Assembly: GCA_030247855.1 (NCBI GenBank)
Contig: JAPDRN010000146.1
Coordinates: 17,579 to 81,578, forward strand
DNA: 64,000 nucleotides
Reading direction: 5' to 3'
Source of the DNA: Knufia peltigerae
Lineage: Eukaryota > Ascomycota > Eurotiomycetes > Chaetothyriales > Trichomeriaceae
Positions 46,477-55,872 of the stretch are shown here, in pieces. Position 1 is the first letter of the stretch, and every line of letters starts with the position of its first letter. The position numbers and the translations under genes were made by a program. Under the pieces are notes generated by a model, which did not search any database, was not told where the DNA came from, and saw nothing but the letters and a program-made list of their open reading frames with translations.

Positions 46477-46883
46477 GCTGATGATTAGCCTGGGTCCTCA
46501 AATCTCGATGTTCCCGATATAAGGCTTCCAGTCCCAGAGTTAGAGCAACTGCGAATAAAATCCCTTCATCTAATATATCAGACCTTTTGGATTTGGATAA
46601 ACTCATATCGCATAGTTCTCCTTCGCCACCGAGCTTGGCCGCAGTTTTCCGGAGCTCCAGAAAATCCATCTCGGACTATTCTGGGTACGGATATCAAAGG
46701 GCTCAAGGATATTGTCTGCCGGTAGGGTTTCGGTCTTGCTCGCAAACCCATTGAGTTCCGCATCGAAGTTGTCACCCGAACGACGCAGCTTTCTATGTGA
46801 TCATCGTGTCCTGCCGGACAGCTGAGATTGCGCATGTATATCTTCAATCGATCTTGTTTGCATACCGGAACGAGAATCCAGCA
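46477..46883. promoter_or_regulatory. Bidirectional promoter between aldehyde dehydrogenase and hydroxyacid oxidase genes
   Basis: 407 bases between divergent start codons, with no intervening gene. Compact head-to-head spacing suggests common regulation. CGG half-sites typical for Zn2Cys6 regulators occur (for example near 46637 and 46720 on one strand or the other) but are too short to be decisive. Confidence 0.45.
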
Positions 46884-48137
46884 ATGACCTACCCATTTGC
46901 TACTGACGCGAACATCGATCACCCAACTCTGCCGCTCAACATGTCACCTCCCAAGTCTTCAGGCATCGACTTATCAGACGATGACCTGGATTGTCTCAGC
47001 ATATCGGAGCTTGAGAAGCGAGCGCTGGGGAGAATGGACAAACAGACAGGGGATTATTACAACGAAGGCGCGGACTCGGGTGTCACTTTGCTTGATAATA
47101 TCATGGCTTATCAGATGTACCGCATCCGTCCTCGAATTATGCGTGACGTCTCATCCATCGATAGCTCAGTCGTGGTTTTCGGCCACAGAAGCAGCGCCCC
47201 TTTTGGGATCGCCCCAGCAGCCATGCAGAAGTTGGCTCACCCGGACGGAGAACTGGCGACGGCGCGAGCTTGTGCCAGACGGGGCATTGTCATGGGACTC
47301 AGCAGCTTCTCAACCACAGCCCTAGAGGACGTGCGACAGGCGAGCGGAAGGGTGCCCAACGCCTTGCAACTGTACCTGTTCGAAGATAGATCTCACAGCC
47401 GTGATCTGATTGCCCGTGCCAAAATGGCAGGCTACAAGGCGGTCATCCTGACCGTCGACACTCCGGTCCTTGGAAGGCGAAGACTGGAAATTCGAAATCA
47501 ATTTCGATTGCCGAGTCACTTAGAGATTGCAAACTTCGCCAGCCACGCCACTGAATCCGAAGTAGAGAGTTCGTCTACTGAGGAAGGGAACAATCTGCCC
47601 GATGGCTACGCCACTCGTGCGCCTCAGATCACCTTCCACACCCACGGTCCCAATCCTACTTTGGAGTGGAAAGAGACCATGAAATGGCTGAAACACGAAG
47701 CCTCGCCGATGCAAGTCTGGCTCAAGGGTATCTTGACCCCCGAGGATGCTTCGCTGGCAGTCGAGCATGGTGCGGATGGCATCATCGTCTCCAACCACGG
47801 CGGACGTCAGCTCGATGGAGCCCTTGCCACTCTCGATGCCCTTCCCGACATCGTTGCCGTGGTCGACCGTCGCATTCCTGTGCATGTGGATGGAGGCATT
47901 CGCCACGGTTCCGACATCTTCAAGGCTCTCGCCCTGGGGGCGGACTTCTGTTGGGTTGGTCGCCCAGCGCTGTGGGGCCTAGCATACAAAGGTCAAGTGG
48001 GAGTGGAGTTATGCTTGCGCTTGTTGATCGACGAATTCCGGCGTTGTATGGGACTCTCGGGGGTTACTGAAGTGAAACAAATTGGCCCAGATTATCTTTG
48101 CAAGGTCGGTCGCAGTGGCTTTGTAAGTCGCCTGTAG
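46884..48137 (+). CDS. FMN-dependent alpha-hydroxyacid oxidase/dehydrogenase (glycolate oxidase-like)
   Basis: Single exon, 417 residues from the ATG at 46884 (the open frame runs further up, but only with a GTG start; a shorter start at 46941 is possible). It lacks a cytochrome b5 domain. FMN/substrate motifs: YYNEGADSGVTLLDN (about 57-71, the conserved Y-x-x-x-A-x-x-x-x-T), FGIAPAAMQKLAHPDGE, LQLYLF, TVDTPVLGRRR, VWLKGILTPEDA, catalytic His (about 305) and Arg in IIVSNHGGRQLDGA, PVHVDGGIRHGSDIFKAL and WVGRPALWGLAYKGQ. Soluble members oxidise glycolate, lactate or mandelate-type 2-hydroxyacids to 2-oxoacids with O2, making H2O2. The C-terminus (VSRL) resembles, but is not identical to, a type-1 peroxisomal signal (SKL type), so peroxisomal location is possible but weakly supported. 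The peroxidase gene downstream could deal with the H2O2. Confidence 0.9.
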   Translation: MTYPFATDANIDHPTLPLNMSPPKSSGIDLSDDDLDCLSISELEKRALGRMDKQTGDYYNEGADSGVTLLDNIMAYQMYRIRPRIMRDVSSIDSSVVVFGHRSSAPFGIAPAAMQKLAHPDGELATARACARRGIVMGLSSFSTTALEDVRQASGRVPNALQLYLFEDRSHSRDLIARAKMAGYKAVILTVDTPVLGRRRLEIRNQFRLPSHLEIANFASHATESEVESSSTEEGNNLPDGYATRAPQITFHTHGPNPTLEWKETMKWLKHEASPMQVWLKGILTPEDASLAVEHGADGIIVSNHGGRQLDGALATLDALPDIVAVVDRRIPVHVDGGIRHGSDIFKALALGADFCWVGRPALWGLAYKGQVGVELCLRLLIDEFRRCMGLSGVTEVKQIGPDYLCKVGRSGFVSRL

Positions 48138-48744
48138 CGTGCGATAAAGTACAGACAGAAATGCGGCACACCGTTGCGTGCCTCGGGTACTTTAGTAGAA
48201 TAACAACCAATCTCACGTTACTCCGAATTCAGTTTTGCTACGTATCTCTGTTATTCTGCGTCGTGGCCCTGGCCGTGGACGTGGCGTCTGGTATGCTCAT
48301 GGGATTTCAGGATTTCCATATAGCCACCAGGACCCGGCGTGATGCCAACCACCTCTCTTGACGTTACACTTCAATTCTGGGTTCTAGCGCTGCTCTGCAG
48401 GTCCGTACCTGGAATGACTACCACCAATCGGCTTCAGTAAGAGTCGGTCAGTGGCGGTACATAGAGATGCTCTGTCGCTCGGAAAACGACGGACCTATCC
48501 ACTCGGGCGGCGCCAACGGATAAATGATAGTAGACATATCGCACTGAGCAAACTATCTCTTTCGTCGGGCGTATATGACGACCCGGAAAGACCAATATTG
48601 GCCAGATATGCTATTCGGGGCGATATATCGCTTCGGGCCTGTAGAGCTATTATCCGCAGGTCCTAGATCAACTAGACATTCAGAACCATCTGTTAGGCCT
48701 CTACTATATCCGATCTGAACTCTGGACTTTTGCTTCAAGCTTCA
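48138..48744. other. Intergenic region upstream of the peroxidase gene
   Basis: About 600 bases with no recognised gene. The peroxidase frame is open upstream to a TTG at 48730, but the first ATG in frame is 48745. Confidence 0.5.
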
Positions 48745-49710
48745 ATGGATTTCGGAAATCCGACTTCAGCAATGCGGGCGGGACCTCTGTCTGGAACTGA
48801 TCCGGCACTTGCACCCGTCCACCGGGCTATACGGGATCTTCTATACCGACCTGGCCATGATGATGGTTGTCTCGGCCCTCTTCTTGTACGGTTGGCCTGG
48901 CACTGTGCAGGGACCTACTGCGTCGTTTCGGACACAGGAGGCTCTAATGGCGGCGCAATGAGATTTGACGACGAGGCTAATGACCCGTCGAATGCCGGGC
49001 TTGAAACTGCCAGGAGCGCACTCGACGACCTGAGACATCAGCACCAGCTTTCATGGCTGAGCCACGCAGACCTTTACACGCTTGCAGGAGTCGTAGCCAT
49101 TGAAACTCTTGGAGGACCCAAGGTAAAATGGCTCGGTGGTCGGACGGACTACTCGGACGCCCGAGAAGCTTCAGCATCGGGGAGTACGGTTGGGAGGCTC
49201 CCCGACGCCAGCAAAGATGCGAGCCATGTCCGGCAGGTCTTCCACCGCATGGGTTTCGAGGACCGTGATATCGTGGCGTTGTGTGGTGCGCATTGTCTGG
49301 GGAGATGCCATGCGGACAGAAGCGGCTTCGAGGGCAAATGGGTGAGAAACCCGACGAGATTCTCAAATGCATTTTTCCGAACGCTAAAAGCCCACGAATG
49401 GCACCGGCGGTCGCTTGGGAATGGGCTCTATCAGTTTTCAAACATTGCAGCCGGCGCCAGCCAGTCTGGTCGAGGCAGCGTGGAGGAGTTGATGATGCTA
49501 CCGGCCGACATGGCATTGCTGGAAGACCCTGCTTTTCGAGTCTGGGTGGATAAATACGCCAAAGACAAGGATCTTTTTTTCAAAGACTTTGCAGATGCGT
49601 TTGCAAAGCTGCTGGAACTGGGATTGAAGAGAGACCAAGATGGAAGACTCCTGCGAGCAAGTGGTCCCAAGGCATCATTAGTTGATTGTCCTATGCAAGC
49701 CAGGTTATAG
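48745..49710 (+). CDS. Cytochrome c/ascorbate peroxidase-family heme peroxidase
   Basis: Single exon, 321 residues. Class I peroxidase features: distal Arg49-Trp52-His53 in VRLAWHCAGTY, then TGGSNGGAMRFDDEAND, the SHADLYTLAGVVAIE helix, WLGGRTD, proximal His about 183 in ALCGAHCLGRCH, Trp about 199 in GFEGKW (the position of Trp191 in yeast Ccp1), and LPADMALLEDPAFRVWV with the Asp that pairs with the proximal His. These enzymes reduce H2O2 using cytochrome c or ascorbate; the Trp alone does not decide which. There is no mitochondrial presequence (yeast Ccp1 has one), so it matches the second, untargeted fungal Ccp-type group. Two extra Cys flank the proximal His (GAHCLGRCH), which is unusual. 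Its location after an H2O2-forming oxidase suggests a detoxifying partner (inference). Confidence 0.88.
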   Translation: MDFGNPTSAMRAGPLSGTDPALAPVHRAIRDLLYRPGHDDGCLGPLLVRLAWHCAGTYCVVSDTGGSNGGAMRFDDEANDPSNAGLETARSALDDLRHQHQLSWLSHADLYTLAGVVAIETLGGPKVKWLGGRTDYSDAREASASGSTVGRLPDASKDASHVRQVFHRMGFEDRDIVALCGAHCLGRCHADRSGFEGKWVRNPTRFSNAFFRTLKAHEWHRRSLGNGLYQFSNIAAGASQSGRGSVEELMMLPADMALLEDPAFRVWVDKYAKDKDLFFKDFADAFAKLLELGLKRDQDGRLLRASGPKASLVDCPMQARL

Positions 49711-50433
49711 ATGGCGGATTTGAGGTCCGAGGCTTGAGATCTCAGAGAAAATAAAGGGTTAGAGGGCCGCCGTCGCGATGAGTCGGCCAGAGCTTGTATA
49801 AAGAGTACATATTAAGCGAAGTTTAGGGGAAGAGCGGGAAAAACGAGATATCGATGGGGAAGTGATATCAGAAGGAGGCCAAGGGAAAACCAAAAGAATT
49901 GGGGTGCGTTGGTGAGGGTGGGAAGAAAAGGGACTGCCTTAATTTAGTCTCTTCTCTTGTTTTGGCGCTCGAACTGCAATGTCAACAGTTTCGCATTGGG
50001 ATACACGCCTCTGAAGGTTGGGTGGCTCAAGTGATGAAGGATATTGAGAATTGAAGCAGCATCGACTTTGTTGAGATATCATGGTATTTCTAAATTCACA
50101 CCTAGTAACGACCAAGTCATAACTTACTTAGTTGTGTGCGTTTCGCAAAGATATCTCCATAGCAACTGACAATGGGGGCTATTTCCGTGATATACCCATG
50201 AGAGGTAGTCTTGTGTGAGATGCAGAGGTGATTGTGCGTGATATCTATCGCCGTTCACGCTCGGCAGTAAGAAATATATATGTATATAAATATTCGTGGT
50301 TGTTTTTGGGGTTCTACGTCATGTGCTTCCGTTCCCACACACAACATTTATTTATTGTTCAGTACAAGACTTTCAGCAACAAGACTGACTCATAGTATAA
50401 ATAAAAACCCCCCCGGAGTGGTTTTAACTCCTT
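49711..50433. other. Intergenic region
   Basis: 723 bases with no recognised gene. Near the right end it becomes AT-rich, with ATATATATGTATATAAATA around 50274-50293, then a TATAAATA at 50396. Confidence 0.5.
50396..50403 (+). promoter_or_regulatory. ppx1: TATA-like element close to the ppx1 start
   Basis: TATAAATA lies only 31 bases before the first in-frame ATG (50434). If it is the core promoter, transcription would begin at or after that ATG, and translation would begin at the next Met, codon 15 at 50476. The AT-rich run at 50274-50293 is an alternative TATA region. Confidence 0.3.
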
Positions 50434-52104
50434 ATGAGATCGAAAGAGAAAGTGACCGGAACCTTTATTCCCCTGATGGATGACGAGACGGATAGAACAA
50501 TGCCTTTACTAACGACGTATCTGTCACGTATTCGACGCGTGGCGTTGTCGTCGCCGTCGTCACCAGCCTCGAATCTGCCCATGGCACAATCATCGTCACC
50601 ATCATCACACAGTCGGGGAGGAGGAGATACTGGTCGACAAGGATCGGTAACGTTGGTCATGGGCAATCCTTCGGCAGACCTGGACAGTATCATCTCGGCC
50701 ATAGTCTTGTCATATTTCTACAACAACAACAACAATACTACGAAAGACACTCGGAGAAGACGAATGTACGTTCCTATTCTGAATTTACCTTTTGTTCGAT
50801 CGAAAGAATTATGGCGTCTACGGCCCGAATTCGGTGTTGCATTACGTCTCGCCATGGGCGAGAAGCCGGAGAATGTCAGACGAGGAGGTGATGGGAAGAG
50901 GCAGTCCGGCGACGGCCAGGGCAAGACAGCGAAAATGTTGGAGGAAATACTCACTATTGCGGACGTTTTGGACGATCAGGGCTCGGTACTCCACAAGGTA
51001 TTTGCAGCTGCTGTAACAAGTGCCGATGAGAAACAGGAAGTGATTCTGGTCGACCATAATGCACCTTCTATCCCAATACCAGGATTGTCAGATGAGGTGA
51101 TCCGGTCAAGACTAGAAATTACAGGTTGTATTGATCACCATGTGGACGAGGGTTATGTGTCTGGTGATGCGGACCCCAGGATGATTCGGACGGGTATAGG
51201 CAGTTGCACGAGTCTTGTCGTTCAACATCTTCGGGACAAAGGTTTGTGGCAGCCTACCACTTCAGCGCCAAGTCAAGAGGACAATGATCACCATCTACGC
51301 GACGACGCCGACGACGACGATGGACCGAGGCAGATGGCCAGACTTGCCCTAGCACCCATCCTAATCGACACTTCCAATCTCAAGGCCAAAGGGGATAAAT
51401 GTTCAGATCTAGATAGGGAGGTTGTCAAGTTTCTAGAGTCGATCGTCAAGCACAGTAACGATGGCGATGGCGATTTCAAGGGACAGGGGACGACGACGAC
51501 AAGTGAAAAGACCGAGTCCGGTGCCAAGTGGGATAGAGACGCGTTTCACGAGATTCTAAGCAAATCCAAAACGAATTCTCTTGATCTATTGACCATGCAA
51601 GAGATTTTTGACCGAGATTACAAGAGTTGGGCCGAGCACACAAAAACAGCAGCAGCAGGAGTAGCAGCGAAGAATACGGAAACTGTCAATATTGGGATAT
51701 CGAGTCTGGTCAAACCTCTTTCTTGGCTCGTGAGGCACGCCGGGGGAGTGAAGGAGTTTCTAGACGAGGTCGACAGGTTTGCTCACGACGAGACCAGAAC
51801 ATTGGGAATCTTTGCCATGCTCACCCGTGCTGGTGACGGCAGGAAAGAACTTGTTCTTTTGGCCATGGATCATAAAATCAAGGGTGTGGTCGACAACACG
51901 TTTGAAGCGAGGGCCGGGGGGGAACTCGAGCTAAAGGCATGGGACGAAGATGGAGATCTTATTCAAGCACTGGATCAAAGAGTAGTAACAGGAGAACAAC
52001 GACAACAACAACTGGCGTCGTGGGAGATTTGGTGGATGGGTGATACTAGCAAGAGCAGGAAACAGGTTGGACCACTGGTTAGAGAGGTTACGAGGGAGTC
52101 ATGA
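50434..52104 (+). CDS. ppx1: Exopolyphosphatase (DHH/DHHA2 family)
   Basis: Single exon, 556 residues. DHH-family metal sites occur in order: GNPSADLDSIISAI (about 77-90), VDHNAPS (about 205) and GCIDHHVDEG (about 232-241), giving the aspartates and histidines that bind Mn2+/Mg2+. IGSCTSLVVQHL and the C-terminal DHHA2 part (from about 340, ALDQRVV and similar) complete the fold. Yeast Ppx1 (397 residues) removes terminal phosphate from inorganic polyphosphate in cytosol and mitochondria. Relatives also act on pyrophosphate or are DHH prunes, so substrate is inferred from overall order. It is longer than yeast Ppx1 because of low-complexity insertions (SSPSSPAS, NNNNNTT, a DDADDDD stretch, EKTESG). 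The first ATG is taken, but codon 15 is also plausible. It converges with the tRNA-ribosyltransferase gene, 92 bases between stop codons. Confidence 0.9.
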   Translation: MRSKEKVTGTFIPLMDDETDRTMPLLTTYLSRIRRVALSSPSSPASNLPMAQSSSPSSHSRGGGDTGRQGSVTLVMGNPSADLDSIISAIVLSYFYNNNNNTTKDTRRRRMYVPILNLPFVRSKELWRLRPEFGVALRLAMGEKPENVRRGGDGKRQSGDGQGKTAKMLEEILTIADVLDDQGSVLHKVFAAAVTSADEKQEVILVDHNAPSIPIPGLSDEVIRSRLEITGCIDHHVDEGYVSGDADPRMIRTGIGSCTSLVVQHLRDKGLWQPTTSAPSQEDNDHHLRDDADDDDGPRQMARLALAPILIDTSNLKAKGDKCSDLDREVVKFLESIVKHSNDGDGDFKGQGTTTTSEKTESGAKWDRDAFHEILSKSKTNSLDLLTMQEIFDRDYKSWAEHTKTAAAGVAAKNTETVNIGISSLVKPLSWLVRHAGGVKEFLDEVDRFAHDETRTLGIFAMLTRAGDGRKELVLLAMDHKIKGVVDNTFEARAGGELELKAWDEDGDLIQALDQRVVTGEQRQQQLASWEIWWMGDTSKSRKQVGPLVREVTRES

Positions 52105-52196
52105 TGTCCACCCAAGCCCTATCAAGTCTTTTGGTTTCTTGGCCAGGAGCGCGCTCTTCGATTGTCCATTTGCATTGCTGCTCTATAATTTCTCGG

Positions 52197-53672
52197 CTAG
52201 ACGTGCTCCTTAATGTCATTTGCATCGCCGTCGGGGGTAGCGACGCCCGACTCAGCTTCGGCCAGTTTCTGTAGTTGCTCGTCTACCTTGCCCCAGGCCT
52301 TTTGGTTCTTTCTCGCCTCCGCTCCACCCACACTCTTCATCTGGTAGCCTCTAATCCGTGGGCCTTGGCCGGTCTGTTTTGGTAATTCGGATTCATACAA
52401 ACGATTAAAAGTGTCCGAGTCATCGTCGAAAGAGCGTCGCTTGATGCTCTCACGGACTCGGTCAAAGAACGAGTCGAGGATGGAATAGTTGTGGATTTGC
52501 AAAAGGGCCCAGGCCAGCATCTCTTTGGCCTGAAGCAAGTGATGTACATATGCCCGATGATGTCTCCGACAGGTGTAGCAAGTGCACCCCTCGCTCAAAG
52601 GAGATGTGTCTGTGGCGTAGGTGGCGGACCACATGTCAATTCCAAGAGGCTGTGTGGTGGTGGTGATGGTCTCTGTGGCGGAGGAGGATGATGAGGAGGA
52701 GGAGCCTGGAAATGAAAACGACAAAGCAATCCCAAATTCCGACGCCTGTGTGACAAATGGTATCGTCATCATGTCGACACCCATATCTATCGATGCCAGT
52801 AATGCTTGTGGAGTTGCAGGGTTACCTACACATATTCTGGGCAAATGGCGGAGGGAGTCTGGGAGTTCTGGTGTTGATGCAGGTGAGTAAAGACATAGTC
52901 CTGATATGTGCTCTTTGTATTCGTCGCGTATATCGTCGAGATAGAGTGATAGTAAGGGTGAGTCTAGTGGTGGAATACTGGCGAAGAACGGCCTCAATCC
53001 GTCACGGTCTTTTTGTTCAATTGTGTCTCGGAGCCAGGCATGTGTCCGGTCTGCACTTCTGGCAATCCTCTTCAGGCTTGCATTTTCAGTCGGAATGACG
53101 TCTGCCAGGCTCGTCGAGAGATCCGCTTTCAACTTGCGCAAGGCCTCGTTGTAATGTTTCAACTCTAGAAATCTGAAGCCGACGGATGTCGAGATTGTGA
53201 CGGAGGAATTTGTGTTATGCGCCGGTGGCGTTATGCTCGGAACGCGACGAGGGCCTAGAATAGACAGGCATTGGGAGGGTAGCCCAGTGAAATTCCGTAG
53301 GGCTGAATCTCCGTTCTGAGTCGGGGTGGTGTAGATGGGCGCATTTTCAGCCGACTTCTCTATGACTATCATCCAACAACTGTGAGCTTTAAGGCAGTGC
53401 ACAGCTTTACGCTGTTGGAGTCACGTACAATCCTCCAGCGACACGTACGCCGCCGATATTCTCGTGTGTTTCTGGACATTGTCCTGCGAGAGATGTGGAA
53501 TGGCGCCTCTCGATGTCGGTACGATGTAATGCGGTGTCTGAATGGCAGACCTGTTGTGTACTGTCAATTGACCAAGACGAGCGCCCGCCTCTGAAACCGT
53601 GCCATGTTGCAGAACAAACTTCAGCATCTCGTCCGGTAGTTGACCGAGCGATGAGACATCTAGCTGCGCCAT
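52197..53672 (-). CDS. qtrt2: Queuine tRNA-ribosyltransferase accessory subunit 2
   Basis: Two exons: 53672-53429 and 53365-52197, 470 residues. The intron ends at GATAG so that SLED joins to FIEKSAENAPIY, matching the family phrase 'LEDFIEK'. The N-terminus reads GARLGQLTVHNRSAIQTPHYIVPTSRGAIPHLS, the TGT fold start. Further on are LRHLPRICVGNPATP, IDMGVDMM and the zinc site CTCYTCRRHHRAYVHHLLQAKEMLAWALLQIHN (three Cys and one His, about residues 335-368). As expected for subunit 2, there is no clear catalytic Asp motif of the QTRT1 type. The heterodimer of QTRT1 and QTRT2 swaps guanine-34 for queuine in tRNAs with GUN anticodons, at the outer mitochondrial membrane in animals. The QTRT1 gene is not in this window. 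It is divergent from thymidylate kinase, 212 bases between starts. Confidence 0.92.
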
Positions 53673-53884
53673 GTTGCCATGGTTTGGATCGTCCGAAAAA
53701 AAGAACAACGTTTGGTATTGTTTTCGCGGGAATTTGATATTGCCATTCAAAGTCCACCGTAGAGAAGTAGTACGGTGGATCAGGGAGCTTTAAGCAACGC
53801 GCTAACTGAATCGCTCAACTCAAGCTCCCTCAATTGACGCGCTGGTCGAGCAGAAGACCTTTAGAAGAAGATATCTGAGACGAC

Positions 53885-54632
53885 ATGGTTTCTCACGAAA
53901 TGTCGGAAACGACCCCCTTTGAGCAACGGGGCTATCTGATCGTCGTCGAAGGCCTCGATCGCTCAGGCAAATCGACACAGTGTCAAAAGCTCGTGGAGAG
54001 TTTTGAAGCACAAGGAAAGAGAGTCCGATATGTTAAATTTCCAGGTCAGTGAGTGTCAGTCAGAGCCCGGGTCGTGCGATTAACGTGTCAATAAATCAGA
54101 CCGTACTACTCCTACTGGTCAAATGATCAACAGTTATTTGACCGGCAAAGCCCAGCAGGACGACCACTCAATCCATCTCCTTTTCTCGGCCAATCGTTGG
54201 GAGGCCGTCAAAAGCATTCGAAAAGACATCCTGGATGGTGTGAGTGTTATAGTAGATCGGTACTCCTTCTCGGGGGCCGTCTATTCGGCCGCAAAGGACA
54301 ACCCAGACTTGTCACTTGACTGGGCATGGTATCCCGAGATAGGACTGTTGAAGCCGGATCTGCTCTTCTTCCTCGATATCTCTTCGGCCGACGCTGCCAA
54401 GAGAGGGGGATACGGTGCCGAAAGATACGAGACCGAGAAAATGCAGACGCGGGTTCGTACTCTTTTCCAGCAATTATTCTCTCGCCTGGACCAGGTCTAC
54501 ATCAAGACTATCGACGCAGGAAAGACGATGGACCAAGTAACAGCCGAAATTTCACTGGGTGTCAAGGGTCTTTCAGATGCGGCTGCGTCGTCGACGCAAC
54601 TCAGAGTACTAGGACCACTAAAGGCAGCCTAA
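53885..54632 (+). CDS. cdc8: Thymidylate kinase
   Basis: Two exons: 53885-54044 and 54100-54632, 230 residues. The P-loop is VEGLDRSGKSTQ (about 21-32). The dTMP-binding region is restored by splicing as KFPDRTTPTGQMI, followed by LLFSANRWE, the DR motif VDRYSFSGAVYSAA, and a lid region with RGGYGAERYE. The eukaryotic enzyme makes dTDP from dTMP and ATP for DNA synthesis. Size matches yeast Cdc8 (216). An alternative start at codon 6 (MSETTP) is possible. Its stop codon lies only 16 bases from that of slx1 on the other strand, so the 3' ends of the mRNAs must overlap. Confidence 0.95.
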
Positions 54633-54648
54633 AGGGACGATATTTGCA

Positions 54649-55872
54649 TTATATCTCCTCTTCGCTGTCCTCGATAACTACTTCCAATCGAGGCTCGTCT
54701 ACCGCAATCTTGTCTTGAGCTATACGCGTAGCCGTGGTGCTCATCAGGGATTCTGTGGACGCAACAGACATGTTATCGTCATCCTCGTGCTCTTCCAAGA
54801 ATTCTTCATCAATAACCTCCCCAGAGGTAAGTCCATCCGCTTCAGTTTCGGATTCTTCCTCGCTTTGCTCTTCTAACATCTCACTGGCACTTGTCGCTGT
54901 TTTTCTACTTTTTTGTGCCATTATCTTCTTGACTTCCTTCATACCCCGAGTCCTCAAAGTCACCTGCTGCATAAGGTCTGACCATGAATGATCGTGCCCG
55001 CACGAAGCACAATGCCCTGACTTTGGTACAAGTGAAGCTGACTGTTGTTGACCTAGGAAAGCATCTGCTAAGCATGTCACGTGTGATATGCTTTGACAAT
55101 CATCAGTGGGGCAGACCACAAACAACCCTTCCTGCACATCAATTCCTCTGCTGCATACAGAACAGTTCGGATCATCCTCCTCGTCGAGGAGAAACTGACT
55201 CTTGTCAAAAACCCCACGAAAGGAGGCATATGTGGGATCAACACCGTCAACGCCACCCTTGCCGATAAGATCTGCTTTTCTTTTCCGCTGAACAGGCTGT
55301 GCCGACGTGAACTCATCCTGTATCTGTAAGGGCTGATTCTGAGGTGGATCGAAGTGGATTTTTATATCCTTCGAGATGTGTGTATCAACTCGCCCGCACC
55401 ATGTTCGCCACGATTGATAGGCATCCTGGCTGAAAAAGCGAACCTCCAGCGGCCACCTCGAAAAATAAGAGGCCCTTAAGAGGAGATGCAAGTTGGATAG
55501 CTTGTCTATCAAGGAGGTTCTTGGCCTGCCAGGCTTCCGAGTGACCTTCCCAGTCCTTGAAGTCTTCGTTCGGGTTGTCGCAAAGGAGATTCGCTCGTTA
55601 GGCGGGATGTGTCTTGTCAGATGGCAATTCTGCCATGCCCACTCGAACTGCAATGCAGCAATGTTGGAAGGGAAACCCGCTACCACACAGGTGACTTCCC
55701 AGGGCTGAAGACTATGTCGAGATGTGCGCACAGCACCACCTTGTACTCGACCATTGTGTTGAGCAAGTCGCCGGGCTGGGTCCGGACTAGAGCCGACATA
55801 GACGCTGGCATGTCGGACAGTCGAGCGAAGTAGGTAACAACAATAAAATGCCGGAATAGGTTTCAAGTCCAT
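54649..55872 (-). CDS. slx1: Structure-specific endonuclease subunit Slx1
   Basis: Single exon, 407 residues. The N-terminal GIY-YIG nuclease domain (about 8-90) shows FYCCYLLRS, ASVYVGSSPDPARRLAQHNG with the catalytic Arg, RPWEV-like QPWEVTCVVAGFPS, and ALQFEWAWQ with the metal-binding Glu. A C-terminal Cys-rich RING/PHD-like domain (about 235-310; CSVCSRGIDV, VCPTDDCQSISHVTCLAD, GHCASCGHDHSW) is also standard for Slx1. An acidic tail (EEQSEEESETEAD, EEHEDDDN, EDSEEEI) follows. With Slx4 it cuts branched DNA such as flaps and Holliday junctions in the nucleus. Slx4 is not in this window. Divergent from the KDM5-type gene. Confidence 0.93.
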   Translation of the reverse strand: MDLKPIPAFYCCYLLRSTVRHASVYVGSSPDPARRLAQHNGRVQGGAVRTSRHSLQPWEVTCVVAGFPSNIAALQFEWAWQNCHLTRHIPPNERISFATTRTKTSRTGKVTRKPGRPRTSLIDKLSNLHLLLRASYFSRWPLEVRFFSQDAYQSWRTWCGRVDTHISKDIKIHFDPPQNQPLQIQDEFTSAQPVQRKRKADLIGKGGVDGVDPTYASFRGVFDKSQFLLDEEDDPNCSVCSRGIDVQEGLFVVCPTDDCQSISHVTCLADAFLGQQQSASLVPKSGHCASCGHDHSWSDLMQQVTLRTRGMKEVKKIMAQKSRKTATSASEMLEEQSEEESETEADGLTSGEVIDEEFLEEHEDDDNMSVASTESLMSTTATRIAQDKIAVDEPRLEVVIEDSEEEI

